Positions 24,248 through 31,914 of a stretch of 64,000 nucleotides of DNA are shown one piece after another. Below the pieces are notes generated by a model, which did no database searches, was not told where the DNA came from, and saw only the letters and a list, made by a program, of their open reading frames with translations. The stretch's first letter is position 1. The number at the start of each line of letters is the position of its first letter. Origin of the DNA: SG8-30 sp964406445 (GTDB lineage Bacteria; Pseudomonadota; Gammaproteobacteria; Steroidobacterales; Steroidobacteraceae); contig CAYORU010000013.1 in the NCBI GenBank assembly GCA_964406445.1, forward strand, positions 14,359 to 78,358. The letters are read 5' to 3'. The position numbers and the translations under genes are program-made.

Positions 24248-26631
24248 TACGCGTGATCCCTGATGTTGGCTTGCAACTCGCTTCTGAGGCGAGCTATCAC
24301 GGCCGCGACGACCGCATCCCCTTCTTGGTCCGTAAGCGTGCGAGATCTTTCCTGCAAAATCAATCCCAAAGCGACGCTTTTTGTGCCGGGTTCTATACCC
24401 GGGCCGCGGTAGACGTCGAAGACGCGCAGTTCACGCAGGCTGCCGGCCGCCGCAGCGAGGATTTCGCTTCTAATCTGCTCGAAACTCACGTGCTCGGACA
24501 CCACCACGGCGAGATCCCGCCGAACCTGAGGATAACGTGAGTATTCTTCGAATACAGGTAGTTGCGCACAAAAGCTCGACGCGACATCGAGCTCGAACAG
24601 GAGCGGAGCCCGTCGCAGGTCGAGGACCCTGCACGCCTCCGGGTGGAGTTCGCCGACCCAACCGAGTGTGACTTCGCCCTCGACGATACGCGCCGCCCGC
24701 CCCGGCCGGAGGCACGGCAAGACGTCGGCGACGTAGCGCGGCTCACGCGGTCCCGTGAGTCCGAGCAGCGCCTGCACGTCGGCCTTCGCGTCGAAGAAGT
24801 CGAACTCGCGCGCCCCCAGGCCCCACTGCTCAGTCGCCGCCCTGCCCCACAGCAGGCCGGCAAGCGACTGCCGCTCGTTCAGCGCGCCGTCGGAAACCGC
24901 GAAGCGGGTGCCGATCTCGAACAGGCGCACGCGCTCCTGCTGGCGGCGCACGTTCTCGATCAGCGCCTTGAGCAGCCCCGGCCACAGCGAGCCACGCATC
25001 ACCGCGAGGTCGGCGGAAATCGGGTTGGCGAGCGCCAGCGCCTCCCCGCCCGGGTCGACCAGTTTCTGCAGCGCCGGGTCCACGAAGCTGTAGGTGACGG
25101 CCTGCTGGAAACCGCGATCGACCAGCGCCGATGCCAGGCGCCGGCGCGACACACGCTGCTCGGTGACGGCGCGCGGCACCTGCGGCACCGGGGCGTCGGC
25201 CTCCGGGATGCGGTCGTAGCCGTAGAGGCGCGCGATCTCCTCGATCAGGTCCTGCGGAAGCGCAATGTCGAAGCGATGGCTCGGCGGGATGACGCCGAGC
25301 GTTTCGCCGGCACCCGCCACCTGCATGCCGAGCCGCCTGAGCATCGCCTCGATCTCGTGGCGCAGGACCTTCACCCCGAGCAAGCGCTCGACGTGGTCGA
25401 GCTCGAGCTGCACGCCCGGCCGCCGCGGCAGGTGCGGCTCCGACTGGGCGAGCGTCAGCGGCCCGGCCTGGCCACCTGCGATCTCGAGCAGCAGCGCCGT
25501 GGCGCGATCCATCGCGCGCTCCTGCAGCCGCGGGTCGACGCCACGCTCGAAGCGCTGCGAGGCGTCGGTTTGCAGGCCGAGCCGACGCGCGCGGCCGGCG
25601 ACCGCCTCCGGCGCGAAATAGGCCACCTCGAGGAACACGTCGGTCGTATCTGCTGCGATGCCGCTCCTCTCCCCGCCCATGATGCCGGCGGCCCCAACCG
25701 GCCCGTCCGCGTCCGCGATCACGAGCACGTCGCCGGCGAGCTCGGCGGTCCGGCCGTCGAGAAGCGCGAGACGCTCGCCCTCGCGCGCCCAGCGCACCTC
25801 GATGTAGCCTGCGATGCGGCGCAAGTCGTAGGCGTGCATGGGCTGGCCGAGCTCGAGCATGACGTAGTTGGTCACGTCGACGATCGGGCTGATGGGCCGC
25901 AGACCAGACCGGCGCAGCCGCTCGCACATCCACAGCGGCGTGCGTGCGTCGGGCCGAAGCCCGCGCAGGACGCGCCCGGCGAAGCGCGGGCAGGCCTCGG
26001 GCGCCGCGCCGAGACGGACCTCGAGGCGCTCCTTGAGTGCCGACGCCACGGGCTCGGCGGGCGGGGTGGCGAGCCGCGCCGCCGCGATCGCGGCCACCTC
26101 TCGGGCGATGCCGAGGATGGACAGCGCGTCGCCGCGGTTCGGCGTCACGTTGACTTCCAGGATGGCGTCGTCGAGCGCCAGCGCCGCCCGGAGGTCCGTG
26201 CCGGCCGCGAGTTCCCCGGGCAGATCGAGGATGCCTTCGTGGCCTTCACCGAGGCCGAGTTCACGCGCCGAGCAGAGCATCCCGGCGGACTCGACGCCGC
26301 GGAGTTTCGCCCGCTTGATCTTGAGCCCGCCGGGCAGCACCGCGCCGACCCGCGCGAAGGCAGAGCGCAGGCCCGGGCGGACATTCGGTGCGCCGCAGAC
26401 GACCTGCAGAGGGCTGCCCGAGCCGTCCTCGACGCGGCACACCGTCAACTTGTCTGCGTCCGGATGGCGCTCGCAGGAGACGACCTCGCCGACCACGACC
26501 CCTGAGAAGGGCGGGCAGGCCGGCTCGACGCCCTCGACCTCGAGGCCCGCCATGGTCAGGCGCGAAGCGAGGGTCGCCGCGTCCCATCCGGCATCCACCC
26601 ACTCATTGAGCCACTCGATGCTGACCTTCAC
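24247..26631 (-). CDS. pheT: Phenylalanyl-tRNA synthetase beta subunit
   Basis: A 794-residue subunit of the alpha2-beta2 synthetase. It begins MKVSIEWLNEWVD. The OB-fold tRNA-binding domain follows (VVVGEVVSCERHPDADKLTVCRV near 45-65), then the B3/B4 editing domain that hydrolyses mischarged Tyr-tRNA, the B5 domain (PPSHRFDIALPQDLIEEIARLYGYD), a synthetase-like core and a C-terminal anticodon-binding RNP domain ending SLRELRVFDVYRGPGI and LTDQEGDAVV. Three bases separate it from pheS. The length matches the E. coli protein. Confidence 0.97.
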   Translation of the reverse strand: MKVSIEWLNEWVDAGWDAATLASRLTMAGLEVEGVEPACPPFSGVVVGEVVSCERHPDADKLTVCRVEDGSGSPLQVVCGAPNVRPGLRSAFARVGAVLPGGLKIKRAKLRGVESAGMLCSARELGLGEGHEGILDLPGELAAGTDLRAALALDDAILEVNVTPNRGDALSILGIAREVAAIAAARLATPPAEPVASALKERLEVRLGAAPEACPRFAGRVLRGLRPDARTPLWMCERLRRSGLRPISPIVDVTNYVMLELGQPMHAYDLRRIAGYIEVRWAREGERLALLDGRTAELAGDVLVIADADGPVGAAGIMGGERSGIAADTTDVFLEVAYFAPEAVAGRARRLGLQTDASQRFERGVDPRLQERAMDRATALLLEIAGGQAGPLTLAQSEPHLPRRPGVQLELDHVERLLGVKVLRHEIEAMLRRLGMQVAGAGETLGVIPPSHRFDIALPQDLIEEIARLYGYDRIPEADAPVPQVPRAVTEQRVSRRRLASALVDRGFQQAVTYSFVDPALQKLVDPGGEALALANPISADLAVMRGSLWPGLLKALIENVRRQQERVRLFEIGTRFAVSDGALNERQSLAGLLWGRAATEQWGLGAREFDFFDAKADVQALLGLTGPREPRYVADVLPCLRPGRAARIVEGEVTLGWVGELHPEACRVLDLRRAPLLFELDVASSFCAQLPVFEEYSRYPQVRRDLAVVVSEHVSFEQIRSEILAAAAGSLRELRVFDVYRGPGIEPGTKSVALGLILQERSRTLTDQEGDAVVAAVIARLRSELQANIRDHA

Positions 26632-26634
26632 CGC

Positions 26635-27657
26635 TCAGCCCCGGTTGAACTGCGCGAGAAAGCGCAGGTCGTTCTCGAAGAAGAGCCTGAGGTCGCTCAC
26701 CGAGTAGCGCAGCATCGCGAGCCTCTCCACGCCCATGCCGAACGCGTAGCCCTGCCAGCGGTCGGGATCGACGCCGCTCGCACGGAACACGTTCGGGTGC
26801 ACCATGCCGCAGCCGAGCACCTCGAGCCAGCCGGTCTGCTTGCAGATGCGGCAGCCGGCCCCGTCGCACTGCACGCACTGCACGTCGACCTCCGCCGAGG
26901 GCTCGGTGAACGGGAAGTACGAGGGACGGAAGCGCAGTGCGCGCGGCCGCTCGAAGAACGCCTCGACGAAACGGGCCAGCACGCCCTTCAGCTGCGCGAA
27001 GGTGACGCCCTCGTCAACGACCAGCCCCTCGACCTGGTGGAACATCGGCGTATGGGTCACGTCGGAGTCGCAGCGGTAGACCGGGCCGGGCGCGATGATC
27101 CTGATCGGCATGGGCTGGTTCTGCATCGCGCGGATCTGCACGGGCGAGGTGTGGGTGCGCAGCAGGCGTCCGTCGGGAAAGTAGAACGTATCGTGCATCG
27201 CCCGCGCCGGATGGTCGGCGGGGATGTTCAGCGCCTCGAAGTTGTGGAAGTCGTCCTCGACTTCCGGGCCCTCGGCGACGTCGAAGCCGGCGCGTCGGAA
27301 GATCTCCTCGATGCGCATCTGGGTGCGCGCCACCGGGTGCAGCCCGCCGGACAGGTCGCCGCGCCCCGGCAGCGTCACGTCCACGGCACCGGCCGCGAGC
27401 GACTTCGAGAGCGCTTCGCGTTCGAGGGACTCTCGGCGCGCATCGAGCGCCGCCGTGATGGCGTCGCGCGCGCCGTTGATCGCCTGGCCTGCGGCGCGCC
27501 GCGCCTCGGGCTCGAGCGAGCCCAGCGACTTCAGCAGCGCGGTGAGCGAACCTTTCTTGCCGAGCACCGCCACGCGCACCGCGTCGAGCGCGGCCAGGTC
27601 GTCACTCTGCTCGATGTCCGCCAGGGCGCGCGCCGACAGGCTCTCCAGGTCCTGCAA
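26635..27657 (-). CDS. pheS: Phenylalanyl-tRNA synthetase alpha subunit
   Basis: A 340-residue class II catalytic subunit. I place the start at TTG 27657, preceded by AAGGAGG (27668-27662) with four bases between; that gives the family N-terminus LQDLESL. The frame is open 40 codons further but that part has no homology and crosses a long hairpin. Class II motifs are HPVARTQMRIEEIFRRAGF, HDTFYF, TSPVQIRAM, FHQVEGLVVD and GYAFGMGVERLAML. A CxxC/CxxC pair occurs in QCVQCDGAGCRIC. It charges tRNA-Phe together with PheT. Confidence 0.96.
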   Translation of the reverse strand: MQDLESLSARALADIEQSDDLAALDAVRVAVLGKKGSLTALLKSLGSLEPEARRAAGQAINGARDAITAALDARRESLEREALSKSLAAGAVDVTLPGRGDLSGGLHPVARTQMRIEEIFRRAGFDVAEGPEVEDDFHNFEALNIPADHPARAMHDTFYFPDGRLLRTHTSPVQIRAMQNQPMPIRIIAPGPVYRCDSDVTHTPMFHQVEGLVVDEGVTFAQLKGVLARFVEAFFERPRALRFRPSYFPFTEPSAEVDVQCVQCDGAGCRICKQTGWLEVLGCGMVHPNVFRASGVDPDRWQGYAFGMGVERLAMLRYSVSDLRLFFENDLRFLAQFNRG

Positions 27658-27679
27658 GAGGCCTCCTTGGCCGCCACGG

Positions 27680-27712
27680 GCGCGGGCGCCGGGATCGGCC
27701 CGGCGCCCGCGC
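27680..27712 (-). promoter_or_regulatory. Perfect 14-pair GC hairpin between rplT and pheS
   Basis: GCGCGGGCGCCGGG (27680-27693) and its exact complement (27699-27712) flank a five-base loop. It ends about a dozen bases before the pheS ribosome site. No T-run follows in the direction of transcription, and I see no phenylalanine-rich leader peptide like PheM. It may separate expression of the ribosomal and synthetase genes by processing or folding. Confidence 0.5.
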
Positions 27713-27730
27713 GTCGGCGGACCCGCGGGG

Positions 27731-28093
27731 TTACTTCGCCTCGAGCGCTGCCTTGGCCTGCTCGGCGACCTTGGCAAACGCCGCCATGTCCTGCACGGCG
27801 AGGTCGGCGAGGACCTTGCGGTCGATCTCGACCCCGGCCTTCTTGAGGCCGTTGATCAGACGGCTGTAGGACAGGCCGCAGGCGCGGGCGCCGGCGTTGA
27901 TCCGCTGCACCCACAGCGCGCGGTAGTCGCGCTTCTTCAGGCGGCGGCCGGCGTAGGCGTACTGGCCGGCCTTGATGACCGCCTGCTTCGCGACGCGGTA
28001 GATCTTGCGGCGCGCGTTGTAGTAACCCTTGGCCTTGGCCAGGACCTTCTTGTGGCGGCGTCCAGCGATGACGCCACGCTTCACTCGTGCCAT
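27731..28093 (-). CDS. rplT: 50S ribosomal protein L20
   Basis: A 120-residue, very basic protein that nucleates assembly of the large subunit by binding 23S rRNA. It begins MARVKRGVIAGRRHKKVLAKAKG, has YRVAKQAVIKAGQYAYAGRR and RDYRALWVQRINAGAR, all diagnostic. Length is typical. It lies 26 bases after rpmI. In E. coli L20 represses its own operon by binding the mRNA ahead of rpmI; a hairpin is present in the equivalent place here (28368-28387). Confidence 0.98.
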   Translation of the reverse strand: MARVKRGVIAGRRHKKVLAKAKGYYNARRKIYRVAKQAVIKAGQYAYAGRRLKKRDYRALWVQRINAGARACGLSYSRLINGLKKAGVEIDRKVLADLAVQDMAAFAKVAEQAKAALEAK

Positions 28094-28119
28094 TTCATTC
28101 TCCTCGTTTCAGCGCGGGG

Positions 28120-28314
28120 TCAGGCGTTGGGCAGCAGCTGCTCGAGCCGGACCAGGTCCGTCTCGTGCACCATCTTGCCGGTGCTGAGCTGGCGCTTGCG
28201 CTTGCTCGGCTTCTTCGTGAGGATGTGGCGGCGGTGTGACTGCGCGCGCTTGAAGCCTTTCGCAGTCTTGCGAAAACGCTTCGCCGCAGCCCGGTTGGTC
28301 TTCAACTTGGGCAT
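28120..28314 (-). CDS. rpmI: 50S ribosomal protein L35
   Basis: A 64-residue basic protein with the family pattern MPKLKTNRAAAKRFRKTAKG, SHRRHILTKK and the ending LSTGKMVHETDLVRLEQLLP. It is part of the infC-rpmI-rplT ribosomal group and sits 104 bases downstream of infC, room enough for a structured leader. An AAAGGAGAACGAG ribosome site precedes the ATG. Confidence 0.97.
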   Translation of the reverse strand: MPKLKTNRAAAKRFRKTAKGFKRAQSHRRHILTKKPSKRKRQLSTGKMVHETDLVRLEQLLPNA

Positions 28315-28367
28315 CTCGTTCTCCTTTATGGCCTCTTCACACCGGGCGAACCCGGGCTGGAGGCGTT

Positions 28368-28387
28368 ACCGGCGGCAAGCCGCCGGT
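28368..28387 (-). promoter_or_regulatory. Hairpin in the infC-rpmI spacer, candidate L20 operator element
   Basis: ACCGGCGG (28368-28375) and CCGCCGGT (28380-28387) pair perfectly around loop CAAG. A second small stem CGGG-CGAA-CCCG lies about 15 bases nearer rpmI. The position matches the region where L20 binds in E. coli to repress rpmI-rplT translation. Similarity of structure to the rRNA site was not tested. Confidence 0.35.
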
Positions 28388-28418
28388 CACTTGTGTCGTA
28401 CCGGCACCTCGCCGGCGA

Positions 28419-28937
28419 TCACTTCTTCCTGGCGCCGAAAATCATCACCATCTGGCGCCCTTCCATCGACGGATGCTGCTCGACCTGCGCGTGCTCGGCG
28501 AGGTCGGCCACCAGCCTGTCGAGGAGCCTGCGGCCCACCTCCGTGTGGGCCATCTCCCGGCCGCGGAACCTCAGGGTCACCTTGGCCTTGTCTCCGTCGG
28601 TCAGGAAGCGGATCAGGTTGCGCAGCTTGACCTGGTAGTCCGCTTCCTCGGTGCCAGGCCGGAACTTCACTTCCTTGACCTGCACCTGCTTCTGCTTGCG
28701 TTTCGCCGAGTGCGCCTTCTTGTTCTGCTCGAACAGGAACTTGCCGTAATCCATGATCCGGCAGACCGGCGGCTCCGCCATCGGCGAGACCTCGACGAGG
28801 TCCATCTCCTGCCCTGCCGCCCTCTGCAGGGCCTCTGCACGGTCGAGGATGCCGATCATCTCCCCGTTGGCGTCGATGACGCGCAGTTGCGGCGCGCTGA
28901 TCTCGTCGTTGCGCCGGGTGCGCTTGCTCGTTGAAAT
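28419..28937 (-). CDS. infC: Translation initiation factor IF-3, AUU start codon
   Basis: A 172-residue factor that binds the 30S subunit and checks the initiator tRNA and start codon. The usual ATG-based call (28859) would cut off 26 residues. Reading upstream in frame gives ATT at 28937 followed by STSKRTRRNDEISAPQLRVI, which aligns with the conserved IF-3 N-terminus (RINGEIRAQEVR in E. coli). GGAGGA lies seven bases before the ATT. AUU initiation is the basis of IF-3 autoregulation in E. coli. Later motifs are PPVCRIMDYGKFLFEQ, KEVKFRPGTEEADYQVKLRN and LRFRGREMAHTE. Only three bases separate it from thrS. Confidence 0.95.
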   Translation of the reverse strand: MSTSKRTRRNDEISAPQLRVIDANGEMIGILDRAEALQRAAGQEMDLVEVSPMAEPPVCRIMDYGKFLFEQNKKAHSAKRKQKQVQVKEVKFRPGTEEADYQVKLRNLIRFLTDGDKAKVTLRFRGREMAHTEVGRRLLDRLVADLAEHAQVEQHPSMEGRQMVMIFGARKK

Positions 28938-28950
28938 ACTTCAGTCCTCC
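28935..28950 (-). promoter_or_regulatory. Ribosome site and AUU start of infC
   Basis: GGAGGA (28950-28945) lies seven bases before ATT (28937-28935), within and just after the end of thrS (stop 28943-28941). The strong ribosome site with a non-canonical start codon lets IF-3 discriminate against its own mRNA when the factor is abundant, as known for E. coli. Confidence 0.8.
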
Positions 28951-30866
28951 AACAAAGTACGGCCGCGGCTCGCGACGTCGCGGGCGATCAGAGCCGCTGC
29001 CTCCGCGAGGGGCAGCGTGCCGAGATCCTTCCCGGATCGCGTGCGCACGGCCAGTGACCTGGACTCCACCTCCCGATCGCCTGCCACGAGCAGGAACGGG
29101 ACGCGGGCCAGCGTGTGTTCGCGGATTTTATAGCCGACTTTCTCGTTCCGCAAGTCGGTCTCGACCCGAAGCCCCTGATTTTTAAGGATTTCAGCGGCCT
29201 CCCGGACGAAGGCCTCCTGCTTCGAGGTGATGTTCATCACGACTGCCTGCACCGGCGCCAGCCAGGTCGGCAGCTTGCCTGCGTAATTCTCGATCAGGAT
29301 GCCGATGAAACGCTCGAAGGAGCCGAGAATGGCCCGGTGCAGGATCACCGGCGGGCGCCGCTCGCCGTCCTCGGCCACGTATTCCGCGCCGAGCCGGCCA
29401 GCCAGCTGGAAGTCCAGCTGCAGGGTCCCGCATTGCCAGTCGCGGCCGATGGCGTCCTTCAGCACGAACTCGAGCTTCGGCCCGTAGAAGGCCCCCTCGC
29501 CCGGGTTCATGCTGTACTCGAGGCCGGTCGCCTCGACGGCCGCGCGCAGCGCAGCCTCGGCCCGGTCCCAGGTCTCGTCCGACCCGGTGCGCTGCTCCGG
29601 CCGATCCGAGAACTTGACGCGGACCTCGTCGAACCCGAAATCGGCGTAGATGGACTTCAGCAGGTCGCAGAAGGCCACCGTCTCCGGGTTGATCTGCTCT
29701 TCCGTGCAGAAGATGTGCGCGTCGTCCTGCGTGAAGGCGCGCACGCGCATCAGGCCGTGAAGCGCCCCGGACGGCTCGTTGCGGTGGCAGGCGCCGAACT
29801 CGGCCATGCGCAGCGGCAGGTCGCGGTAGGACTTGATGCCCTGCTTGAAGATGAGCGCGTGGCCCGGGCAGTTCATCGGCTTGACCGCGAGGATGCGCTC
29901 CTCCGACTCGGCGATGAACATGTTCGGGCGGTAGGCTTCCCAGTGGCCCGACTTCTCCCACAGCACGCGGTCCACCAGCAACGGGGTCCTCACCTCGACG
30001 TAGCCGGCGCCGGCCAGACGCTCGCGCACGTACTGCTCGATGGTGCGCCAGAGCGTCCAGCCCTTGGCGTGCCAGAAGACGCTGCCGACGGCCTCGTCCT
30101 GCTGGTGGAACAGGTCGAGCTCGCGCCCGAGGCGGCGGTGGTCACGCTTCTCGGCCTCCTCGAGCCGGAACAGGTAGGCCTTGAGCTGCTTCTCGTCGGG
30201 CCAGGCGGTGCCGTAGACCCGCTGCAGCATCTCGTTCCTCGAATCGCCGCGCCAGTAGGCGCCCGCGACCCTCATCAGCTTGAACGCGCCGAGCCTGCCG
30301 GTGCTCGGGACGTGCGGCCCGCGGCACAGGTCCTCCCAGTCGCCCTGGCCGTACAGCGAGATCTGCTCGCCGGCCGGGATGTCCTCGATGATGCGCGCCT
30401 TGTACTCCTCGCCGAGGCCGCGGAAGTGCCGCACGGCCTCCTCGCGCGGCAGCACGCGACGGTGCACGGGCAGGTCGGCGGCGGCGAGCTCGCGCATCCT
30501 GGCCTCGAACTTCTCGAGGTCTTCGGGTGTGAATGGCCGCTTGAAGGCGAAGTCGTAGTAGAAGCCGTCCTCGATCACCGGGCCGATGGTGACCTGGGCG
30601 TCCGGGTAGATCGACTGCACCGCCTGCGCGAGCAGGTGGGCGGTCGAGTGCCGGATGATCTCGAGGCCTTCCGGATCGCGGCTCGTGATGATCCGAAGCC
30701 GCGCGTCGTTCTCGAGCCGAAACGAGGTGTCGACCAGGCGGCCGTCCACCTCGCCTGCGAGCGCCGCGCGGGCGAGGCCCGCGCCGATGCCGGCGGCGAC
30801 CTCGGCCACGGTCACGGGCTCGGCGAACTGCCTCTGGCTGCCGTCGGGCAGCGTAATGACCGGCAT
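28941..30866 (-). CDS. thrS: Threonyl-tRNA synthetase
   Basis: A 641-residue class II synthetase. The order is the N-terminal TGS domain (MPVITLPDGSQRQF...), the editing domain with HSTAHLLAQAVQSIYPDAQ (His pair for hydrolysis of Ser-tRNA), the catalytic core with KPMNCPGHALIFK and FGACHRNEPSGALHGLMRVR (zinc Cys and His residues), motif 3 LHRAILGSFERFIGILIENY, and the anticodon-binding domain ending near GDREVESRSLAVR. Length equals that of E. coli ThrS (642). It is first in the operon and preceded by a leader with three tandem hairpins, which may be an operator. Confidence 0.98.
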   Translation of the reverse strand: MPVITLPDGSQRQFAEPVTVAEVAAGIGAGLARAALAGEVDGRLVDTSFRLENDARLRIITSRDPEGLEIIRHSTAHLLAQAVQSIYPDAQVTIGPVIEDGFYYDFAFKRPFTPEDLEKFEARMRELAAADLPVHRRVLPREEAVRHFRGLGEEYKARIIEDIPAGEQISLYGQGDWEDLCRGPHVPSTGRLGAFKLMRVAGAYWRGDSRNEMLQRVYGTAWPDEKQLKAYLFRLEEAEKRDHRRLGRELDLFHQQDEAVGSVFWHAKGWTLWRTIEQYVRERLAGAGYVEVRTPLLVDRVLWEKSGHWEAYRPNMFIAESEERILAVKPMNCPGHALIFKQGIKSYRDLPLRMAEFGACHRNEPSGALHGLMRVRAFTQDDAHIFCTEEQINPETVAFCDLLKSIYADFGFDEVRVKFSDRPEQRTGSDETWDRAEAALRAAVEATGLEYSMNPGEGAFYGPKLEFVLKDAIGRDWQCGTLQLDFQLAGRLGAEYVAEDGERRPPVILHRAILGSFERFIGILIENYAGKLPTWLAPVQAVVMNITSKQEAFVREAAEILKNQGLRVETDLRNEKVGYKIREHTLARVPFLLVAGDREVESRSLAVRTRSGKDLGTLPLAEAAALIARDVASRGRTLLED

Positions 30867-30888
30867 GTCGGACTACTCCAGCGCTCCC

Positions 30889-30950
30889 GGCGCGCGTGCG
30901 CGCGCCAACGCCGCCCGTGGGCGGCGCCTGAGGGGTTCAGGGTTCCTCAG
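30889..30950 (-). promoter_or_regulatory. Three tandem hairpins in the thrS leader
   Basis: Stems are 30889-30906 (GGCGCGCG with CGCGCGCC), 30909-30926 (CGCCGCCC with GGGCGGCG) and 30928-30950 (CTGAGG with CCTCAG, 11-base loop). Two bases separate the first two and one base separates the next two. They fill the predicted leader between the promoter and the ribosome site. E. coli thrS has an operator of tRNA-like stem-loops bound by ThrRS; a similar arrangement is possible, though no Thr-anticodon-like loop is obvious. Confidence 0.45.
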
Positions 30951-30961
30951 GAAAGCCGCGG

Positions 30962-30970
30962 ATGGTAGCA
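30962..30970 (-). promoter_or_regulatory. Extended -10 element for thrS
   Basis: On the minus strand TGC followed by TACCAT (30970-30962) forms an extended -10 element; no good -35 hexamer is visible. Transcription would start near 30955, immediately before the first of the three leader hairpins. Confidence 0.35.
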
Positions 30971-31009
30971 CAGAGGGCCGGATCGCCCGTGACGGGTCCG
31001 CCACTGGCC

Positions 31010-31028
31010 GTTTCGAGAATCGCGAAAC
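31010..31028. promoter_or_regulatory. Inverted repeat ahead of the lipase-like gene
   Basis: GTTTCG (31010-31015) and CGAAAC (31023-31028) are separated by seven bases. The repeat lies 13 bases upstream of TATACA (31042-31047), the best -10 candidate for the plus-strand gene at 31108, and thus covers its -35 position. It is a plausible operator for an unknown repressor. Confidence 0.35.
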
Positions 31029-31107
31029 AATCGATGCGCAGTATACAACACTTGAGGTAGGCTCCTGCACGGTCAATGCTGCAACAGACCTCGGGGGGGC
31101 CTGGGGC

Positions 31108-31914
31108 ATGTCGGAAGACGCGCAACGGCAGGGACCGCCGAGTCGCTTGTATACCCTGCTCGAGTGGCGCGCCCTGCTCGAGTTCGGCAGCCTGCCGCTC
31201 AGCTGGCCGATCCTGTCGACCGCGCCCGCCGGCGACGGACACCCCGTGCTCCTGCTGCCCGGCTTCGCCGTCGGCGACGCCACGCTCGGGCCGCTCGCGC
31301 TGTACCTCCGCTCGCGGGGCTACCAAGTCGAGACCTGGGGCCTCGGCCGCAACCGCGGCTTCCAGCGCAAGTTCGTGGTCGCGCTCGAGCAGAAGCTGCG
31401 GCACATGCATCACCATGCCGGACGCCGGGTCTCCATCGTCGGCTGGAGCCTGGGCGGCGTGTTCGCCTTCGACCTCGCCCACCGCGCGCCGGAGTGCGTG
31501 CGCGCCGTGGTCTCGCTCGGCAGCCCGATGCAGATGAACCCGGTCGAGGTCGAGGCGCCGGCGACGGTCAAGCTGCTTTACCGCTGGCTCGCCCACCCGC
31601 TCGGACCTGTCGCGCACCTGGCGCAGGCGCGGGCCAAGCTGCTCAAGGCGCCGCCACCGGTGCCCTCGACCTGCATCTACACCGAGACCGACGGCGTCGT
31701 GCCGCCGCACGCGGCGGTGATCCCCTCCGATGCGCCACAGCACGAGAACGTCGCCGTGCCCGGCAGTCACTGCGGCCTCGGCGTGAACCCGGTGGTGCTC
31801 TGGCTGCTCGCCGACCGGCTCGCGCAGCGAGAGGGCCGCTGGCGCCGATTCCGGCCGCAGGGCCGCCTCGGCAAGCTCTACTCGCGGCTGATCGCCCTGC
31901 CCAAGCCCGCCTAG
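31108..31914 (+). CDS. Alpha/beta hydrolase, lipase-like
   Basis: A 268-residue hydrolase. The nucleophile elbow is GWSLGG (Ser114), preceded by VLLLPGFAVGD (oxyanion region); the likely acid is in TETDGVVP and the His in PGSHCGLGVNP, so the triad is complete. There is no signal peptide, so it acts in the cytoplasm. ATG 31108 fits the start of homology; the open frame upstream is antisense to thrS. Its stop shares the palindrome CTAG with the stop of the facing WS/DGAT gene. Beside two acyltransferases it may mobilise stored wax esters or triacylglycerol. Confidence 0.85.
   Translation: MSEDAQRQGPPSRLYTLLEWRALLEFGSLPLSWPILSTAPAGDGHPVLLLPGFAVGDATLGPLALYLRSRGYQVETWGLGRNRGFQRKFVVALEQKLRHMHHHAGRRVSIVGWSLGGVFAFDLAHRAPECVRAVVSLGSPMQMNPVEVEAPATVKLLYRWLAHPLGPVAHLAQARAKLLKAPPPVPSTCIYTETDGVVPPHAAVIPSDAPQHENVAVPGSHCGLGVNPVVLWLLADRLAQREGRWRRFRPQGRLGKLYSRLIALPKPA

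Noticed and set aside
27658..27777. A longer pheS starting at ATG 27777
   Set aside because: The extra 40 codons have no homology and pass through the 14-pair hairpin; TTG 27657 has an ideal ribosome site.
28419..28859. infC starting at ATG 28859
   Set aside because: This would delete the conserved IF-3 N-terminal helix; the upstream AUU start with a good ribosome site explains the full protein.
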